From the NCBI RefSeq assembly GCF_024586455.1, contig NC_065923.1, positions 3,785,501 to 3,849,500 of the forward strand: 64,000 nt of DNA, written 5' to 3'. Positions within the stretch are counted from its first letter, which is position 1. The number at the start of each line of letters is the position of its first letter. Shown piece by piece: positions 1 through 12,782 of this stretch. Under the pieces are notes generated by a model that was not told the origin of the DNA, did no database searches, and saw only the letters and a list, made by a program, of their open reading frames with translations. This DNA comes from Bactrocera neohumeralis. Lineage: Eukaryota > Arthropoda > Insecta > Diptera > Tephritidae. Position numbers and translations under genes: made by a program.

Positions 1-14
1 GAGGCAGTGTATGT

Positions 15-3000
15 ATGTATAGTGATACTATGACGACGGAGAACAATATTCAACGAATGACGAATTTAATGCTTGCCGATCAACAACCACATCAAAATTC
101 GCCAACGGGCACATCCGCGCCAACAAGCAATAATCAGCTGGCCAGTAAAGTGGTGATGAGAAAGTATAATAACAGCAGTAATAATGGTGCAAGTGGTAGT
201 AAAAATATTGTTAGCTGTAGCCATCGCAATGAAGTTGCTTCTAGTGAGACAAAGGTTGATTGCGTGGCCACATCTCCAACTTCACCCGGTGAGATGAGTT
301 CCCACGAACTTAGGCAGCTGAAACGAGAATCTGATCCTCAATATTCCCGATTTGCCGACTATTTTGTGATATGTGGTTTAGACTTAGATACTGGCTTAGA
401 GCCGGATCGTTTTGCAGGTGCGTGATCAATTGTAATATACATACATATGTATAATCAAAAGCAGTATGCTTAATGTGAAACGTGCTAATTAATTTTCACC
501 AACATTTTTTAATTCTTGTTTACTTGCTATTTAAGGTGATAATTTGCATTGTTCGCCTCTGGATCGAGCCTATAAGTCGAAGCCATTGGCACACTACCCC
601 GAAAATGTTCCATGGAATCCCTTTGATGCACATGGTATTTGTATGGTAAGTAATCAGATATGTATGTATAACATTTTAAATAAGACTATTTGCTTGTTTG
701 CATTAAAGAGCATCCTTCATAAATACATATGTATATCTTTTATGATCCTATATACATATGTGAATGGGAAGTAAAAAATATGCATATATGTGTATGTGTA
801 CATTGTTGGCGTCTATTTATGTACATGTGTCTGTTTATTACACATAAAGCTGACCTCAATTGATTTCAATTAAAGATTAAATTACTTAAATTCAACAGTG
901 ATGTAGATACAAGACGTAGCAAAATTTTCATATTGTAATCTACAGTCTTGAGGTAAACTACCAACAAATTTTCTTAGCAATGTATGAAGACGAAAATAAA
1001 TTAGAGAAATAGTTTCAAATTCAAAGTTGCATGAAAAAAAATAATAATATTAATATGTGAAAAAAATCGCAATAAAGTTTCTTAAAGGACATATTGAAAT
1101 TTCGAATGTTTACAAATAGCCTGCATGAATTCCGAATAAATAAGTAAGCACGAATATTAGTAGTGTTATTCCAGATAACCTAAAATGTTAATAGTTTAAA
1201 AAAGTATTATAGCATGGATTTAGATTTTTTATATGTGTCCCTGCCCATACAAAACATTTTGTATATTTGTATAAATATATATGTACATATATTTAATAAT
1301 TTAATATGATTTCAGCTTTCACTGCCCCAAGGGTTGCGCTTCCGAACTCAGAAACATGATATTGAACCGAAATTTCACTCCTTTGCAACTACTAGAGAAG
1401 ATGGAAAACGTTGTTATGGTTTTAGTTTAGTGTTCTATGAGGAAATACGGAATCGCAATATATGTAGTGCTATGCACACACTGCAGGTATTTTACGTTTA
1501 AATAATATTACAATACGATCTGATTAATAACTTTTACTATTCGGCAGTCCATGTTTATAACGGAGTTGTCAAGCGGCCAACAAACTCACTCGCTTGGCCG
1601 TGTAAGGGAGAGTCCTGTAAGTCGATCTCTTCCGCGGCATTTCAAAGTAGCCGGACAAGCACCTCAATCAGCACAAAGTTACTATGACATTGCAAAAGAT
1701 AAATTGTTTGTCGCCAAAAGTATCTCACTAATATGTCAAGTTCCGTATGCATTCGCTGCTCAAGTTTTTCTCAGTAACCTTTATAAGTACGTAATTTTGA
1801 ATAATGACATTTGCTTTATAAAATATTCAAAATTTTTTAATTTCTCTTTCAGAAGTCTTCCACGTCAACCAGGACCTGGTATAAGTCTCGAATCCTATGT
1901 GTACAATATTTTGTATGAAGTAATGTTGCCACAGTCTGGGAAATCTATAAGAATTTATTTGCCTCCTTCAGAGCCGCACTTGCCACCCTTGGCTGTGGTA
2001 TTACAACGGCCTGAGTCAAGCACAGAACTGCCATTACTGGACTTTCCGTTACGTTTGTTATTCACATATCTTGGAGTGGAATGCGTAATACAATTATTAA
2101 CCTGTGTTCTTCTCGAAAATCAAGTTCTATTGCGTTCAAATGGTACGTATATCTCTAAAACCACTCGATTTCAATACAGTTTGTAAATTTATTTGTTTAC
2201 CACATTTAGATCATCAAAAGTTAATGATCGTTGGTGAGTGCATTACTTCAATTCTATTTCCTTTTGTATGGCCCCATGTGTATGCTCCAATATTACCTGC
2301 TGCCCTCCATCACTTTTTGGATGCTCCCGTCCCATTTGTCATGGGTCTTCATGCCGATTGTGAGTCCGCTAATAAGATCGGTAGTGAGGCAACACTTTGT
2401 TTTGTCGATATAGATAAGAAAATCATACAATTGCCGGAAGAGTTGCCAGTTTTTCCACATAAAATTGACTTCATGGCAGAAATTATATCAATTTTGGACA
2501 AATTCGAAATAGAAAGAGATCGTTCATATGAACCAATACTCAAAAATGGTTATGCGACACGTGATCACGACGTTATGATTAGTAGTTGCACGCTGCCGTC
2601 GGGTATACAAGCGGCTCGACGAAGCAAGGAACGCTTCAATCAATTGCAAGAGACTGTTTACACGCTGGCCGGTAGCGGTCATGGCAGCCCAACTGGTATA
2701 GATAATGGGATTGGTCATCATATCGAATACCAACCACTCATCGCACATCCCTCGAAAATCGACCATGTACCACGCATAGCAGACTTTCTTCGTCGTAAAG
2801 GTGTACGTACACAATCACCTGGTGCTGGTTCACTCAACGACGATGTCGTCGATGCAACAATGTCACCAACCAAAGCTGCAGCAGCTGCACGCAGGGACAC
2901 AAAACCAACAACTATATTGTCACTGGAAGAGCAATACTATCAGGACTTGCGTATAAATAATGCGTTGCGCGAGACATTTCTTAATCGTTTTGTGCACATG

Positions 3001-6000
3001 TTTTACGCATATGAATTTTTTGTTATCTACCCGAATCAAGCACGTGATGAGTGGATTTCGAATCGTGAAAGTTTACAAAATTTTGATAAGTCCTCATTTT
3101 TATCCGACCAACCAGAACATCATCGGGCGTTTTTGTCTCGCTTTCTCGAATCTCAAATGTTTGCGACATTAATCGACAACAAAATCCTCGCTATGTGGGA
3201 AAAGGAGCCAGATGTAAATTTACGCATATTCGATCAGCGAGTGAAACTCCTAAGGTGACTCTTTTATATCGCTGATTTTTAGTTCCTCCATCGGTTAATC
3301 TGATTTGTTTTTTTGTTTGGTAGAAAGCGGCATGGAGAGAATATGATTTGCGCTACCAGCTATGAGCCTTGCGTTATGTCACAAGAGGCGCAACAGGTAT
3401 ACGAGAAACGTTTACATTGCATCGACATTGAAGTAACACCGCCCAGTGAGATACTCTCCAATAGAGCTGCATATTTTCGTAGTTTTCCCATACTTGAAAA
3501 GTCCGTGCTAAATCAGGAGTGTGCTTCGAGGTAGTGTTGTCATTGTTGTCGTGTTGTAGACGTATATATGTATGTATATATGCAAACCTTCTAAAATATA
3601 CAATTTAACATGCACGAATTTCAAGGGTTAAAAATCTTCGTTTGTTTATTTCTACAACGCACACCCACATAGGCGTTTACCATTTTTGTTCATTGTGTAT
3701 CATATAATATTTTAGATGCTCAAATGCTCAGCTTGTGTTAGTATAATTATACCATAAATAAAATGATAATGTGCATAGTAGTTTATAAGAGTTGTAATGT
3801 AATTAGTTGATTTTTTTTTATTTCACTCGTATTTCTAATACTAAACCAGCACTACTAAGTAGTTGCGTCACAAATCTGGAAAATATTTATTTTTAACTGC
3901 AAATCTCGGCAGATTGATATTATTTTACTATGTATTAAGAACTACTATTAATTTTTTTATGTAGTCAGAAATAATATTTGAATAGAAAATCTATAAAGAT
4001 TAAAAAACGAAGGTCTTCCAATTATATTTCTGTGAACATTTATATTTTTTGTTCATTTGTTAAATTAACTGTTAATGATAATAAAATTTTAATGCGTTTT
4101 AACTATTGAGTAAAGTCATTTTTGTTTTGTTGGCATGCCAATTAAAAATTATTACTATGTCTAGTAAGTTTTTTGAAGTAGTGATATTTGTTGAATTTCC
4201 TTAGATAGTTTTTCAATTGTTACTTATACCCATAATTCATCGAATATGACCATAAAGCATATCTTTCCATATTTTTAACATTTGCCAACAATAATACAGG
4301 CAATACTTATATAAGCTGAAGGAAAATTTAAAGATGCTTTAAATGATGTCAGATAAGGGTTCAAAATAATAGCTCCAATTTTGAATTCCAAATTACAAAC
4401 AAATATTAAGGATTAATGATTGAAAATTTCCATCAATGCCTAAATAAATATGAGTATACTTAAAAATAGAGAACCTTAGGCTATATAAGCTGTTACTAAG
4501 TTTTAATTTTTTTAACTAAAATAACAAAACCTTTAATGTATAATAATGTTTATTAATGAAATTTGTATTAACAGTATCTTTTTGTTTTGGAACCTTATAC
4601 CCATAGAAATTTGAGTGTCCCTCATAACAACATTACCTAATAAGAAATTCTAATTGACTTACCCAACTAACTTTCAAAAATGTTGCCACAAATTCGCGTA
4701 TTTTTTTCTTTTTTTTCTTTCTCGTTTTTTTTCTCTCTCGCGTAATATTTATTTTTACAGGGGCAATAGTTTGCGGCGTGTAAAGAACGGTAATAAATGG
4801 CGAGCCAAAGAAATATCAATAGACCAGAAACAGATGAACCGTCTATCAGCAAATCTGTCAACCGCTGAAGTGAGTCCGGCTTTACTGGCACAGGCTAATT
4901 GGACCTTTGTGGAACGTCTACTCAAAGTAAATAGTTCAATTTGTACTTAAAGTAAACGAATACACCAAAATTTACTCAATTTTAGGACATCAAATCGAAG
5001 ACGAAACGTATGCTTTTAGAGAAAATGGGCACAGAAGCTGTGGCATTGGGTCTTAAAGGCGATGGTATTGAAGAGAATACCCTAATTGCTTCCTTATGTG
5101 ATTTACTGGAGAAGATTTGGTCGCATGGTCTACAGTCCAAGCAAGGTAAATCGGCATTGTGGTGTCATTTACAGGCGTACCTGGAATTGCAAGATGCTCG
5201 AGCCAATAATAGCACTACGACGACGATAACAAATCCTGCTCCCAAAGCGCTTGGAGGTAACAAAATTAGCAGTGGCAGTTACGCCGGTACAACACCCGGT
5301 TAGTGGACAATAAAAATATAGTAAAAATTTGTCACTTTACAATAATAATATTTTATCATAAAGCACTCGCCTGGAATGTGATGCGCAAACGAATGGATTG
5401 TGAGTATTTGCACTACTAGATGAAAATAAATTAATCATAATTTTACATTTTTGCAGATTTGTCTACTTTCCAAACCGATGTCGACAATCCACCCAGTCCA
5501 AATCGCAGTCGTTCACGTGATCGTAATAAATTTGTAGGTCTCGAACAATTATGCCCCTTGCCGGAGTCATTGGAGTTCGATGTTAAGTACGTTATAATTA
5601 AATAATTTTGTAAATATTTGATGTTATTAAATTCTTAGGAATGTTCTGGCCATGGCGGATATAAAAACACACATCGGCTACACACGCGCCTGGGTGCGGC
5701 TCTCTCTTGAGAAAAAATTGCTATCGCGTCATTTTAGAACCTTACTTTCGGAGGACTCATTGCTTCGTTCACTATACAAACGCAATGCTTTCCTGCGTTG
5801 TGAAGAAGAGAAGGAACAATTCTTATATCACCTACTCACACTAAATACAGTGGATTACTTCTCATTCACCAATACTTATCCAACAACAAGTAAATAAGCT
5901 CATACTATAAGCAATTTTAAAGCATTTTGTAACCAAACACAAAATTGTATTTCCTTTTAGAGCTCCCATATCGAGTCGTGATTTTTCCATCACGTAAATA

Positions 6001-7399
6001 TGGCTCCTATCATACTTCCAGTAATGTTTGGATAATTGTATCGGGTACTATGAATGAGACACAGCGTGTGCCAGTACCCAAAGGCTCGCTGGAGTTTATT
6101 TTTCATGTGAGTTTTATTTTCTTTTAAATCATCATTTTCGATGACAAAATTAAAATCTTAATACAGTACAAGAATCTCGGTTTATTGACAACGATGCGCA
6201 TTGGCCACGATAACTCGGGACCTACGCACAAATGGCTAGTGGAGCATGTAGTTATGCGTAATGAAGTTACAGGCCACACCTATAAGTACGAAAACCCACT
6301 GTTATACATTTTTTTTTTTTATAAATTTGCTGTAACTGTTTCTAAAAACTTAGATTTCCTTGTGGTCGTTGGCTTGGTAAAGGAGTCGATGATGACTCCA
6401 CCGAACGTTTACTAGTTGGACAACGAGCATCAACTAGCTCAAGGAATGCCGAGATGCCGGCCGTAACCAATCAGACGCCACCACGCACCCGCAGCCCAAG
6501 CATTCAACGGCAAGATACAGTTCCCACCTCTGAATTGCAACATCAGTTGGGCAATTGTGTGAATGTTATCGTTAAGTGGCACTATAAGCCAAGTCGCGAT
6601 CGTGATGTCGGAACCTTAACGAACTTGCTTTGCGGCGATGATGGCTTAGTGAAATGCCTTGAGCGTGTATTCTTATGTGGATTTCGTTCAACTCGTTTCT
6701 TTGGGAAGAATCTTTATATATGGGATTACTTTTGTAAGTTAAGGTCATATTTTTTAACGCTGCATTGATTAATATCTTTTTTATTTAGCTAAAATTAAAG
6801 AACAATTCGAGCAGTACTTGCAACACGAACAGCAACAACAGCTACACCAACAATTGGATGACTCCGCATCTAGTATGGATTCATCATTTAGTGATGGTAG
6901 TGGCGCGAATAGTTTGCAACGGCGTGAATTGTCCGCCATTTGGCGATACTATGTACATTTAATGGACGAAATAAACGCGGCCGGCAGTCAACTGGGAAAA
7001 GATGGCAAATTTCAGTTACTAATTTGTCTAAGCTTACGGTAAGCTGGAGTGTAACACCTTTTATGAAAGTTTAGGAAAACTGAATTGTTTTCCAAAAAGG
7101 CTTTAAAATTCCTGGATGTCTATTGAAGTCAATATCAAATCATAAACAAATATTATCCATATGTGTAAAGGAATTTACTAATTACTCTCATTCTTTTAAT
7201 TATATAAAGTGAACATTTGCTAACACGCATGATAAAACCCATGGCTATGACGAAAATCACTCATGAGATGTATGAAGAGGAAAGCTTTCTTCGGCGCAAA
7301 AATCTTCTAACATTTCTAATTCAAATACTCGAACCACTGGATGATTGCCACATTGTGCTAGAAAACTCAATCACTCAAGGCATTCCATCACAGTGTTAA
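15..7399 (+). CDS. DENND5: DENND5A/B (RAB6IP1)-like Rab guanine-nucleotide exchange factor, 17 exons
   Basis: Family role: binds Rab6 and exchanges GDP/GTP on Rab39-type GTPases in Golgi/endosome traffic. Exons I can join: 15-417, 536-645, 1316-1486, 1548-1786, 1853-2142, 2210-3254, 3324-3530, 4761-4926, 4986-5298, 5364-5399, 5457-5586, 5639-5889, 5961-6106, 6167-6285, 6354-6733, 6789-7038, 7210-7399. They total 4446 nt, giving 1481 aa with all phases consistent; vertebrate DENND5 is about 1290 aa, and the extra length lies in the N-terminus and low-complexity linkers. Tripartite DENN covers about residues 110-740 (FADYFVICGLD, SYVYNILYEV, FPFVWPHVYAPILPA, LSDQPEHHRAFLSRFLESQM). RUN1 lies around 820-1120 (ENTLIASLCDLLEKIWSHGL), a PLAT domain around 1120-1215 (MRIGHDNSG, TGHTYKFPCGRWLGKG) and RUN2 at the C-terminus (GKDGKFQLLICLS). 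The start is uncertain: ATG at 15 or at 30, and an upstream exon outside the window is possible. Confidence 0.95.
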
Positions 7400-8459
7400 T
7401 TTAATTTTAAGAGATAATTTGCACACATGTACAATTATAAATAAGCTAGCTGTCTTGTTAACATTTAAAACAAAGATAGAAAAAGGTATGATTTTTGAAA
7501 CTTTTTTTGTGCAGCTACTGATGCGAGTCATGTATTGTAGTATATTTTTGACATGAACAAAAGAACAGATGATATTTAAAATATCGTTGAAAGTTTATAA
7601 ATTGGAAGTCAGATTCTTGCCGAGTAACTTTAACCAAAGACTTCAAGATAGGAGCTCGATTTTGTTTAAGTAATATTATATTTGAAAAGTGTAGATTAAA
7701 GACTCAACAAAGACATTTAAATTCAAAATTAAGAGTTGACTATTTTTGTGCAATTATCATTTAATATTTATATAAGTCAAAGCAAAAATAACACTCTTTA
7801 TATTGTGTTTAAAAAAATTAACTCTCACAAGGTGTCAAATCTTACTAAAATTTTAATTATCGGTATATTGGTTGTTTATATATACTCATACTTACATATT
7901 TCCTTAATATACCAAAGATATATATTTGCTTGTTCACAAACTTATTTTCATAAGATTTATTTTATATGAGATTATTTACAAATTTATATGCCTTTTTTGT
8001 TGACTTTTGTTCCCATTTATAAAATAAGACTAAATATCATTCAATTTATTTTTGCTACGAACGATATTATTTACTTCTTTTTGAGGTGCATAACTTAGGA
8101 CATACATAATAATGTACTTGCAACATTCGAATACTTAACATTTAATACTCTATTGTGTGGAATACTCTCAATTCTATGTACACAAAATTTCAAAAGCGAA
8201 TCTCTGCAAAGTGTAAAGACAAAACTACATATGAATAAAATTAAAATACAAAAATGTTAAAAATTCTGTTTTGGGTAAAAGTGTATTTTTACAAATTGGT
8301 GTTTTTAAAATAATTTTATTTGCAATTTGCGCGGAACTTATTCATACATATGTACTTACTTATAATCTAAAAGCTCACAAGAAGTTGCCATAGCCATACA
8401 AGGACTATATTTTAATCGGCTAGTTTGTATGTATATCAAAACAATTCATGAGAAATTGT
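7400..8459. other. intergenic, DENND5 3' flank
   Basis: AT-rich sequence with scattered stop codons in all frames. It should hold the 3' UTR of the DENND5-like gene; an AATAAA-like signal is seen near 8233 but the cleavage site cannot be fixed. No gene or clear repeat is visible. Confidence 0.5.
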
Positions 8460-8625
8460 TGTACAATACAAGCATTTGATCCCGATTGTTCAGTTTTCTT
8501 GGGGAGAAAAGGACATGCAAAAATTTCAAATCGATATCTCAAAAACCGAGGGACTAGTTAGTGCATATACAGAACGACGAGCATGGCTAATCGACTCATC
8601 ACGCTGATAACACTGGTCAACAAAT
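8460..8625 (+). repeat. dispersed repeat copy 1 (CGATATCTCAAAAAC family)
   Basis: The stretch with TTTCAAATCGATATCTCAAA, GAGGGACTAGTT, ATATACAGA and ATGGCTAATCGACTCATCACGCTGATAA closely matches 63780-63925 in the same order, so it is an interspersed repeat. The preceding TTGATCCCGATTGTTCAGTTT resembles the companion module that goes with this repeat elsewhere in fly genomes (from memory, not searched). Class is not determined; no coding capacity. Confidence 0.7.
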
Positions 8626-8804
8626 TTGTAATTTTTTTTTTGTCACATGAAAATTGTGAATATACTAGGGCCACCAAATAATAATATATCAATGAAAAAA
8701 AATGTACACATCATGTTTTCTTGTGACATCAAAACATGTATTTTCGTAAAAAGTACAAAATTCAGCCACACTTACAGAATTATTTCCTAATATCTAATAG
8801 ATAC

Positions 8805-9464
8805 TTATGATTTTCTTGAATATTTGGCTTCCGGTAGGTCCCTTTTAAGTCTCCAACAACGACGTCGAAAATAAGAAAACTTTGTACCACTAGAAAGTAA
8901 ATTCCAGTCGTTTAATCTAGACCTCAAAAGCTCAGCCTGTTTTTTAGACAAAACTAAATCGTTTAAATCACATTGTGTCAATAAGTGCGGTTCTTTTGAA
9001 GTTGATGGTTCATAACTTGAATCACTATCTTCAGATACCTTATTATGCTGACTGAGAACAAATTCCGGAATAGAATTCTCACTTTTTGAACTATTTGGAG
9101 GCATCGGCAAAGGCAGTTCGGCACTATGTAGGATGGGTCTCTTGGCCGAAGACAAGTTTGGATACTGGATAGTGTGTTAGGATTTGGTAGTAATACCTTT
9201 TGTTTGAGTCAAACAAAAATAACAAAAATTTACATGATCCTTTGGTTCCGTCCAAATCATTGGTATAGCAAATGACAAATGTCTATGTTCTTGTTTAGCC
9301 CAACCTAAAAGGAGCCTAACACACGTTATACAACATTTATGTGGAACCCAGGATTTGTCTTGATTCCTCACAGGAAAACCAAAATAGTCTAAATAGTTGA
9401 ACAGTACTATATACTTAGTGATGTGAAATTTCGACGCTGAGATGTAAAAGTTAATTCTCCACAC
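8805..9464 (-). pseudogene. broken copy of an uncharacterised arthropod multigene family
   Basis: Two ORFs on the minus strand, 9464-9177 and 9155-8805, are in the same frame and separated only by a TAA at 9177-9179 and seven codons. Read through, they give about 219 residues with the landmarks of a recurrent arthropod family of unknown function: QDKSWVPHKCCITC, FAIPMIWTEPKDHVNFCYFC (Cys pairs suggesting metal binding), IQYPNLSSAKRPI, PLPMPPN, and SKKQAELLRSRLNDWNLL. Full family members have a longer N-terminus with another Cys motif and a longer C-terminus, so this copy looks truncated at both ends. The family is often found in many copies, which suggests spread by retroposition or a transposon; that is inference. 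A live gene with read-through or a sequencing error at the stop cannot be excluded. Confidence 0.65.
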
Positions 9465-11605
9465 AAAAAAAATTTAAATTTAATAGGGTATAATTAAAAA
9501 ACAGTTACTCGAAAAAGAGTTTACCTGGAAAATAGTATTAGAATGTGAGAACACTATCAACTATTCGAAGTTACGAAAAGAATAACACTGTGTCAATCCA
9601 ATCGAAATACAACACTGTTACTTCGATTTTTTTTTCTATTCAAAGTGCAGGAGGGGAAATTGTTATTCGTATATTTAATTTTAGTTCAGACGCGAAATAA
9701 ATCAACTGTGAATAAAAATTAATTAAAACAATCATTATAAAATTTGTCGAAGAATGTTTTCTTTTTAGTTTTAAAAAGTTTTATATTTGATTGCATTTTT
9801 CGAAAGCACAAAGTGAAATCATCGATGAAGTTAAATACGAATTATGTGTAAATTTACACAAATCGATTTTCCACGTCTGTAATAAAGTTTCTTGGAGTTT
9901 GAAAATAATAACAACAATAAAGACCAAAAATTAAGAACGCAATTCAATTACCCTAAACCCAAATAATACAAAAAGGATAAAGGTGTATATTTAGATCTAT
10001 CGAAGGTAAGCACCACAATTTACTAATAAAAGACAAGGAATTGCAGATATTTTATTTGATTTTTTTTTACAAAAGCAATACATTCTCATGGTGGGCAGGT
10101 TGTAAAAGTGTTTGTCACAACGTGGACATTTTTTTCTTTGCGTGCATTTGACATATGCTATGCGGAAAATCTTTACTTGATTATCTGCAAACGTCACTAA
10201 GGCATCTCATTCTATGAAACTTCAGATTGATCCGTTTCATTATGGTAACATATGTATGTATATTTCGATTCATTTATAATATTGATTGCATAACCGTGTA
10301 TTAAGATGTTCCCACAATTTGCAAATACATAGATGCATACTAATATAAACTTGCCAGGTCAAATAAAACAAACACTAAGTATGTCAATGTATCTGCTAAA
10401 AAAAATCTTCCGACATGTTTGTGCATACATATATATGTATGTATATGCATACAATGCATGTCTAGTGTATATTTACAATACACCATAAAAATCTAAGAGT
10501 ATAGCGAGGGCTCAAATCTACTGATATTGTTTAAATAATTATATGTCAAAAAATTTGTAGCGCTTATCAGGTCGCCAATTCAATAAAGGTTAATTTATGA
10601 ACAATACTGTGTGGATATGGAATTAAATTTGCAATTTTATATTGATAATTAGCATTGAACTTTGATTTTGATGAATAATTGTAATTTGCAATATATTGTC
10701 AATAACAACAAATTAATTAAAGGGTATTAACACTGTAGTGGGCATAAAATCATGTGCATATTCATTATTATGTTTTTGGATATAATTATTTATTTTATTT
10801 ATGTGGATTTGTTTTAATGTTTACAATTTAATTTGATGAAAAATGTGCATAAAGAAATAGCTTGTTAAAATGTTGGAAATATTGGAATTTTTGAATTTTA
10901 AAGTCGGATATCTCGTAACCTAAGGGTTTGAGATACCTATAATCCCATATATTTATTAATAATTTTTTCCTCCTTCCAACGGTACCTTCAGATCGCGGCG
11001 CCAAAGAAATATGAATTTTGACATTTATTCTCAGAGCTAATGAAACAGTATCAAGATTGATCCTCAAGCGGAAGAAAATTTATTTTTCCTGTTAGTTTTA
11101 TTGACTATAATAAGCTAATATAGGACCGCTTGTTATAGGACCGCTATCGATCAAAATCAAGTTTTAGTATAGAAAGCTTCTTTATTTAAGGAGATATTTT
11201 CACGGAATTCGCCATAGAATGTTTTAGAAGACAACCTTACAATCTCAGATCAGATCAATAGAGCATATAGCTACTATGAAACTGACCAATCAAAATCAAG
11301 TTCTTGTAGGCCTCATCAGTTGTGGCAAAAGTAACAAATTGTTGGAGCAATGAGAATTCTTGTAAGTTGTAACATACTAAACTAAAAGATAAAGATTCGT
11401 CATACGGCACATATGTTTTACGTTCCCAGTTGCATTCAAGAACGTGCATTAAATAAATAAATAAATAATTAAAAAATAAAAAATCAGTATGAAAGTGCAT
11501 GAGACAAAATATGCAATGAATATAAAACACACAATTTGAAAAAGACGTAACTAAATAACAGAAATGATAAAGAACGTATATGTAAGTAATAAACATACGT
11601 ATGTT
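9465..11605. other. intergenic, no recognised gene
   Basis: AT-rich sequence with short ORFs only. A minus-strand ORF at 9997-10197 has several cysteines but matches nothing I recognise. Microsatellite-like ATATGTATGTATATGCATAC lies around 10430-10455. The right edge is the 3' end of the RTE element. Confidence 0.5.
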
Positions 11606-12772
11606 CTTCTTCTTCTTAATTGGCGTAGAAACCGCTTACGCGATTATAGCCGAGTTAACAACGGCGCGCCAGTCGTTTCTCCTTTTCGCTACGTGGCGCC
11701 AATTGGATATTCCAAGCGAAGCCAGGTCCTTCTCCACTTGGTCCTTCCAACGGAGTGGAGGTCTTCCTCTTCCTCTGCTTCCCCCGGCGGGTACTGCGTC
11801 GAATACTTTCAGAGCTGGAGTGTTTTCATCCATCCGAACAACATGACCTAGCCAGCGTAGCCGCTGTCTTTTAATTCGCTGAACTATGTCAATACCGTCG
11901 TACATCTCGTACAGCTCATCGTTCCATCGAATGCGATATTCGCCGTGGCCAATGCGCAAAGGACCATAAATCTTTCGCAGAATTTTTCTCTCGAAAGCTC
12001 GTAACGTCGACTCATCGGTTGCTGTCATCGCCCAAGCCTCTGCACCATATAGCAGAACGGGAATTATGAGCGACTTATAGAGTTTGGCTTTTGTTCATCG
12101 AGAGAGGACTTTACTTTTCAATTGCCTACTCAGTCCGAAGTAGCGCCTGTTGGCAAGAGCCATCCTGCGTTGGATTTCCATGCTGACATTGTTGGTGGTG
12201 TTAATGCTGGTTCCTAAATAGACGAAATTATCTACAACTTCAAAGTTATGACTGTCAACAGTGACGTGAGAGCCAAGTCGCGAGTGCGACGACTGTTTGT
12301 TTGATGACAGGAGATATTTCGTTTTGCCCTCGTTCACTGCCAGACCCATTTTCTGTGCTTCCTTGTCCAGCCTGAAGAAAGCAGAACTAATAGCGCGGGT
12401 GTTGAGGCCGATTATATCAATATCATCGACATACGCCAACAGCTGTACACTCTTATAGAAGATGGTACCTTCTCTATTTAGTTCTGCAGCTCGAACTATT
12501 TTCTCCAGAAGCAGGTTGAAGAAGTCGCACGATAAGGAGTCGCCTTGTCTGAAACCTCGTTTGGTATCGAACGGCTCGGAGAGGTCCTTCCCGATCCTGA
12601 CGGAGCTTTTCGTGTTGCTCAATTATGTATTAGTTTTGCGGGGATACCAAATTCAGACATTGCGGCATAAAGGCAGCTCCTTTTCGTGCTGTCGAAAGCA
12701 GCTTTAAAATCGACGATGAGGGGGTGTGTGTCGATTCTCCTTTTACGGGTCTTTTTCAAGATTTGGCGCATG
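11606..12772 (-). mobile_element. RTE-type LINE, 5'-truncated copy A (RT C-terminal half)
   Basis: On the minus strand this copy ends 3' in an AAGAAGAAGAAG tail (plus-strand CTTCTTCTTCTTAATTGG at 11606), as do copies B and D. Pieces at 12622-12095 and 12028-11636 encode reverse transcriptase with GFRQGDSLSCDFFNLLLEK, the intact catalytic motif AYVDDIDIIG, NEGKTKYLLSSNKQ, RRMALANRRYFGLSRQLKSK, and the C-terminal tail RLRWLGHVVRMDEN ... NDWRAVVNSAI. A frameshift separates the two pieces. The 5' end is truncated near 12772-12778 at the sequence matching 13790-13806 of copy B. Clade assignment (RTE) rests on remembered protein similarity and on the single-ORF, tandem-tail structure. Confidence 0.85.
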
Positions 12773-12782
12773 GGGAATACAT

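Noticed and set aside
9997..10197. Cys-rich minus-strand ORF as a zinc-binding peptide
   Set aside because: Cysteine spacing fits no known finger, and the ORF has no supporting context.
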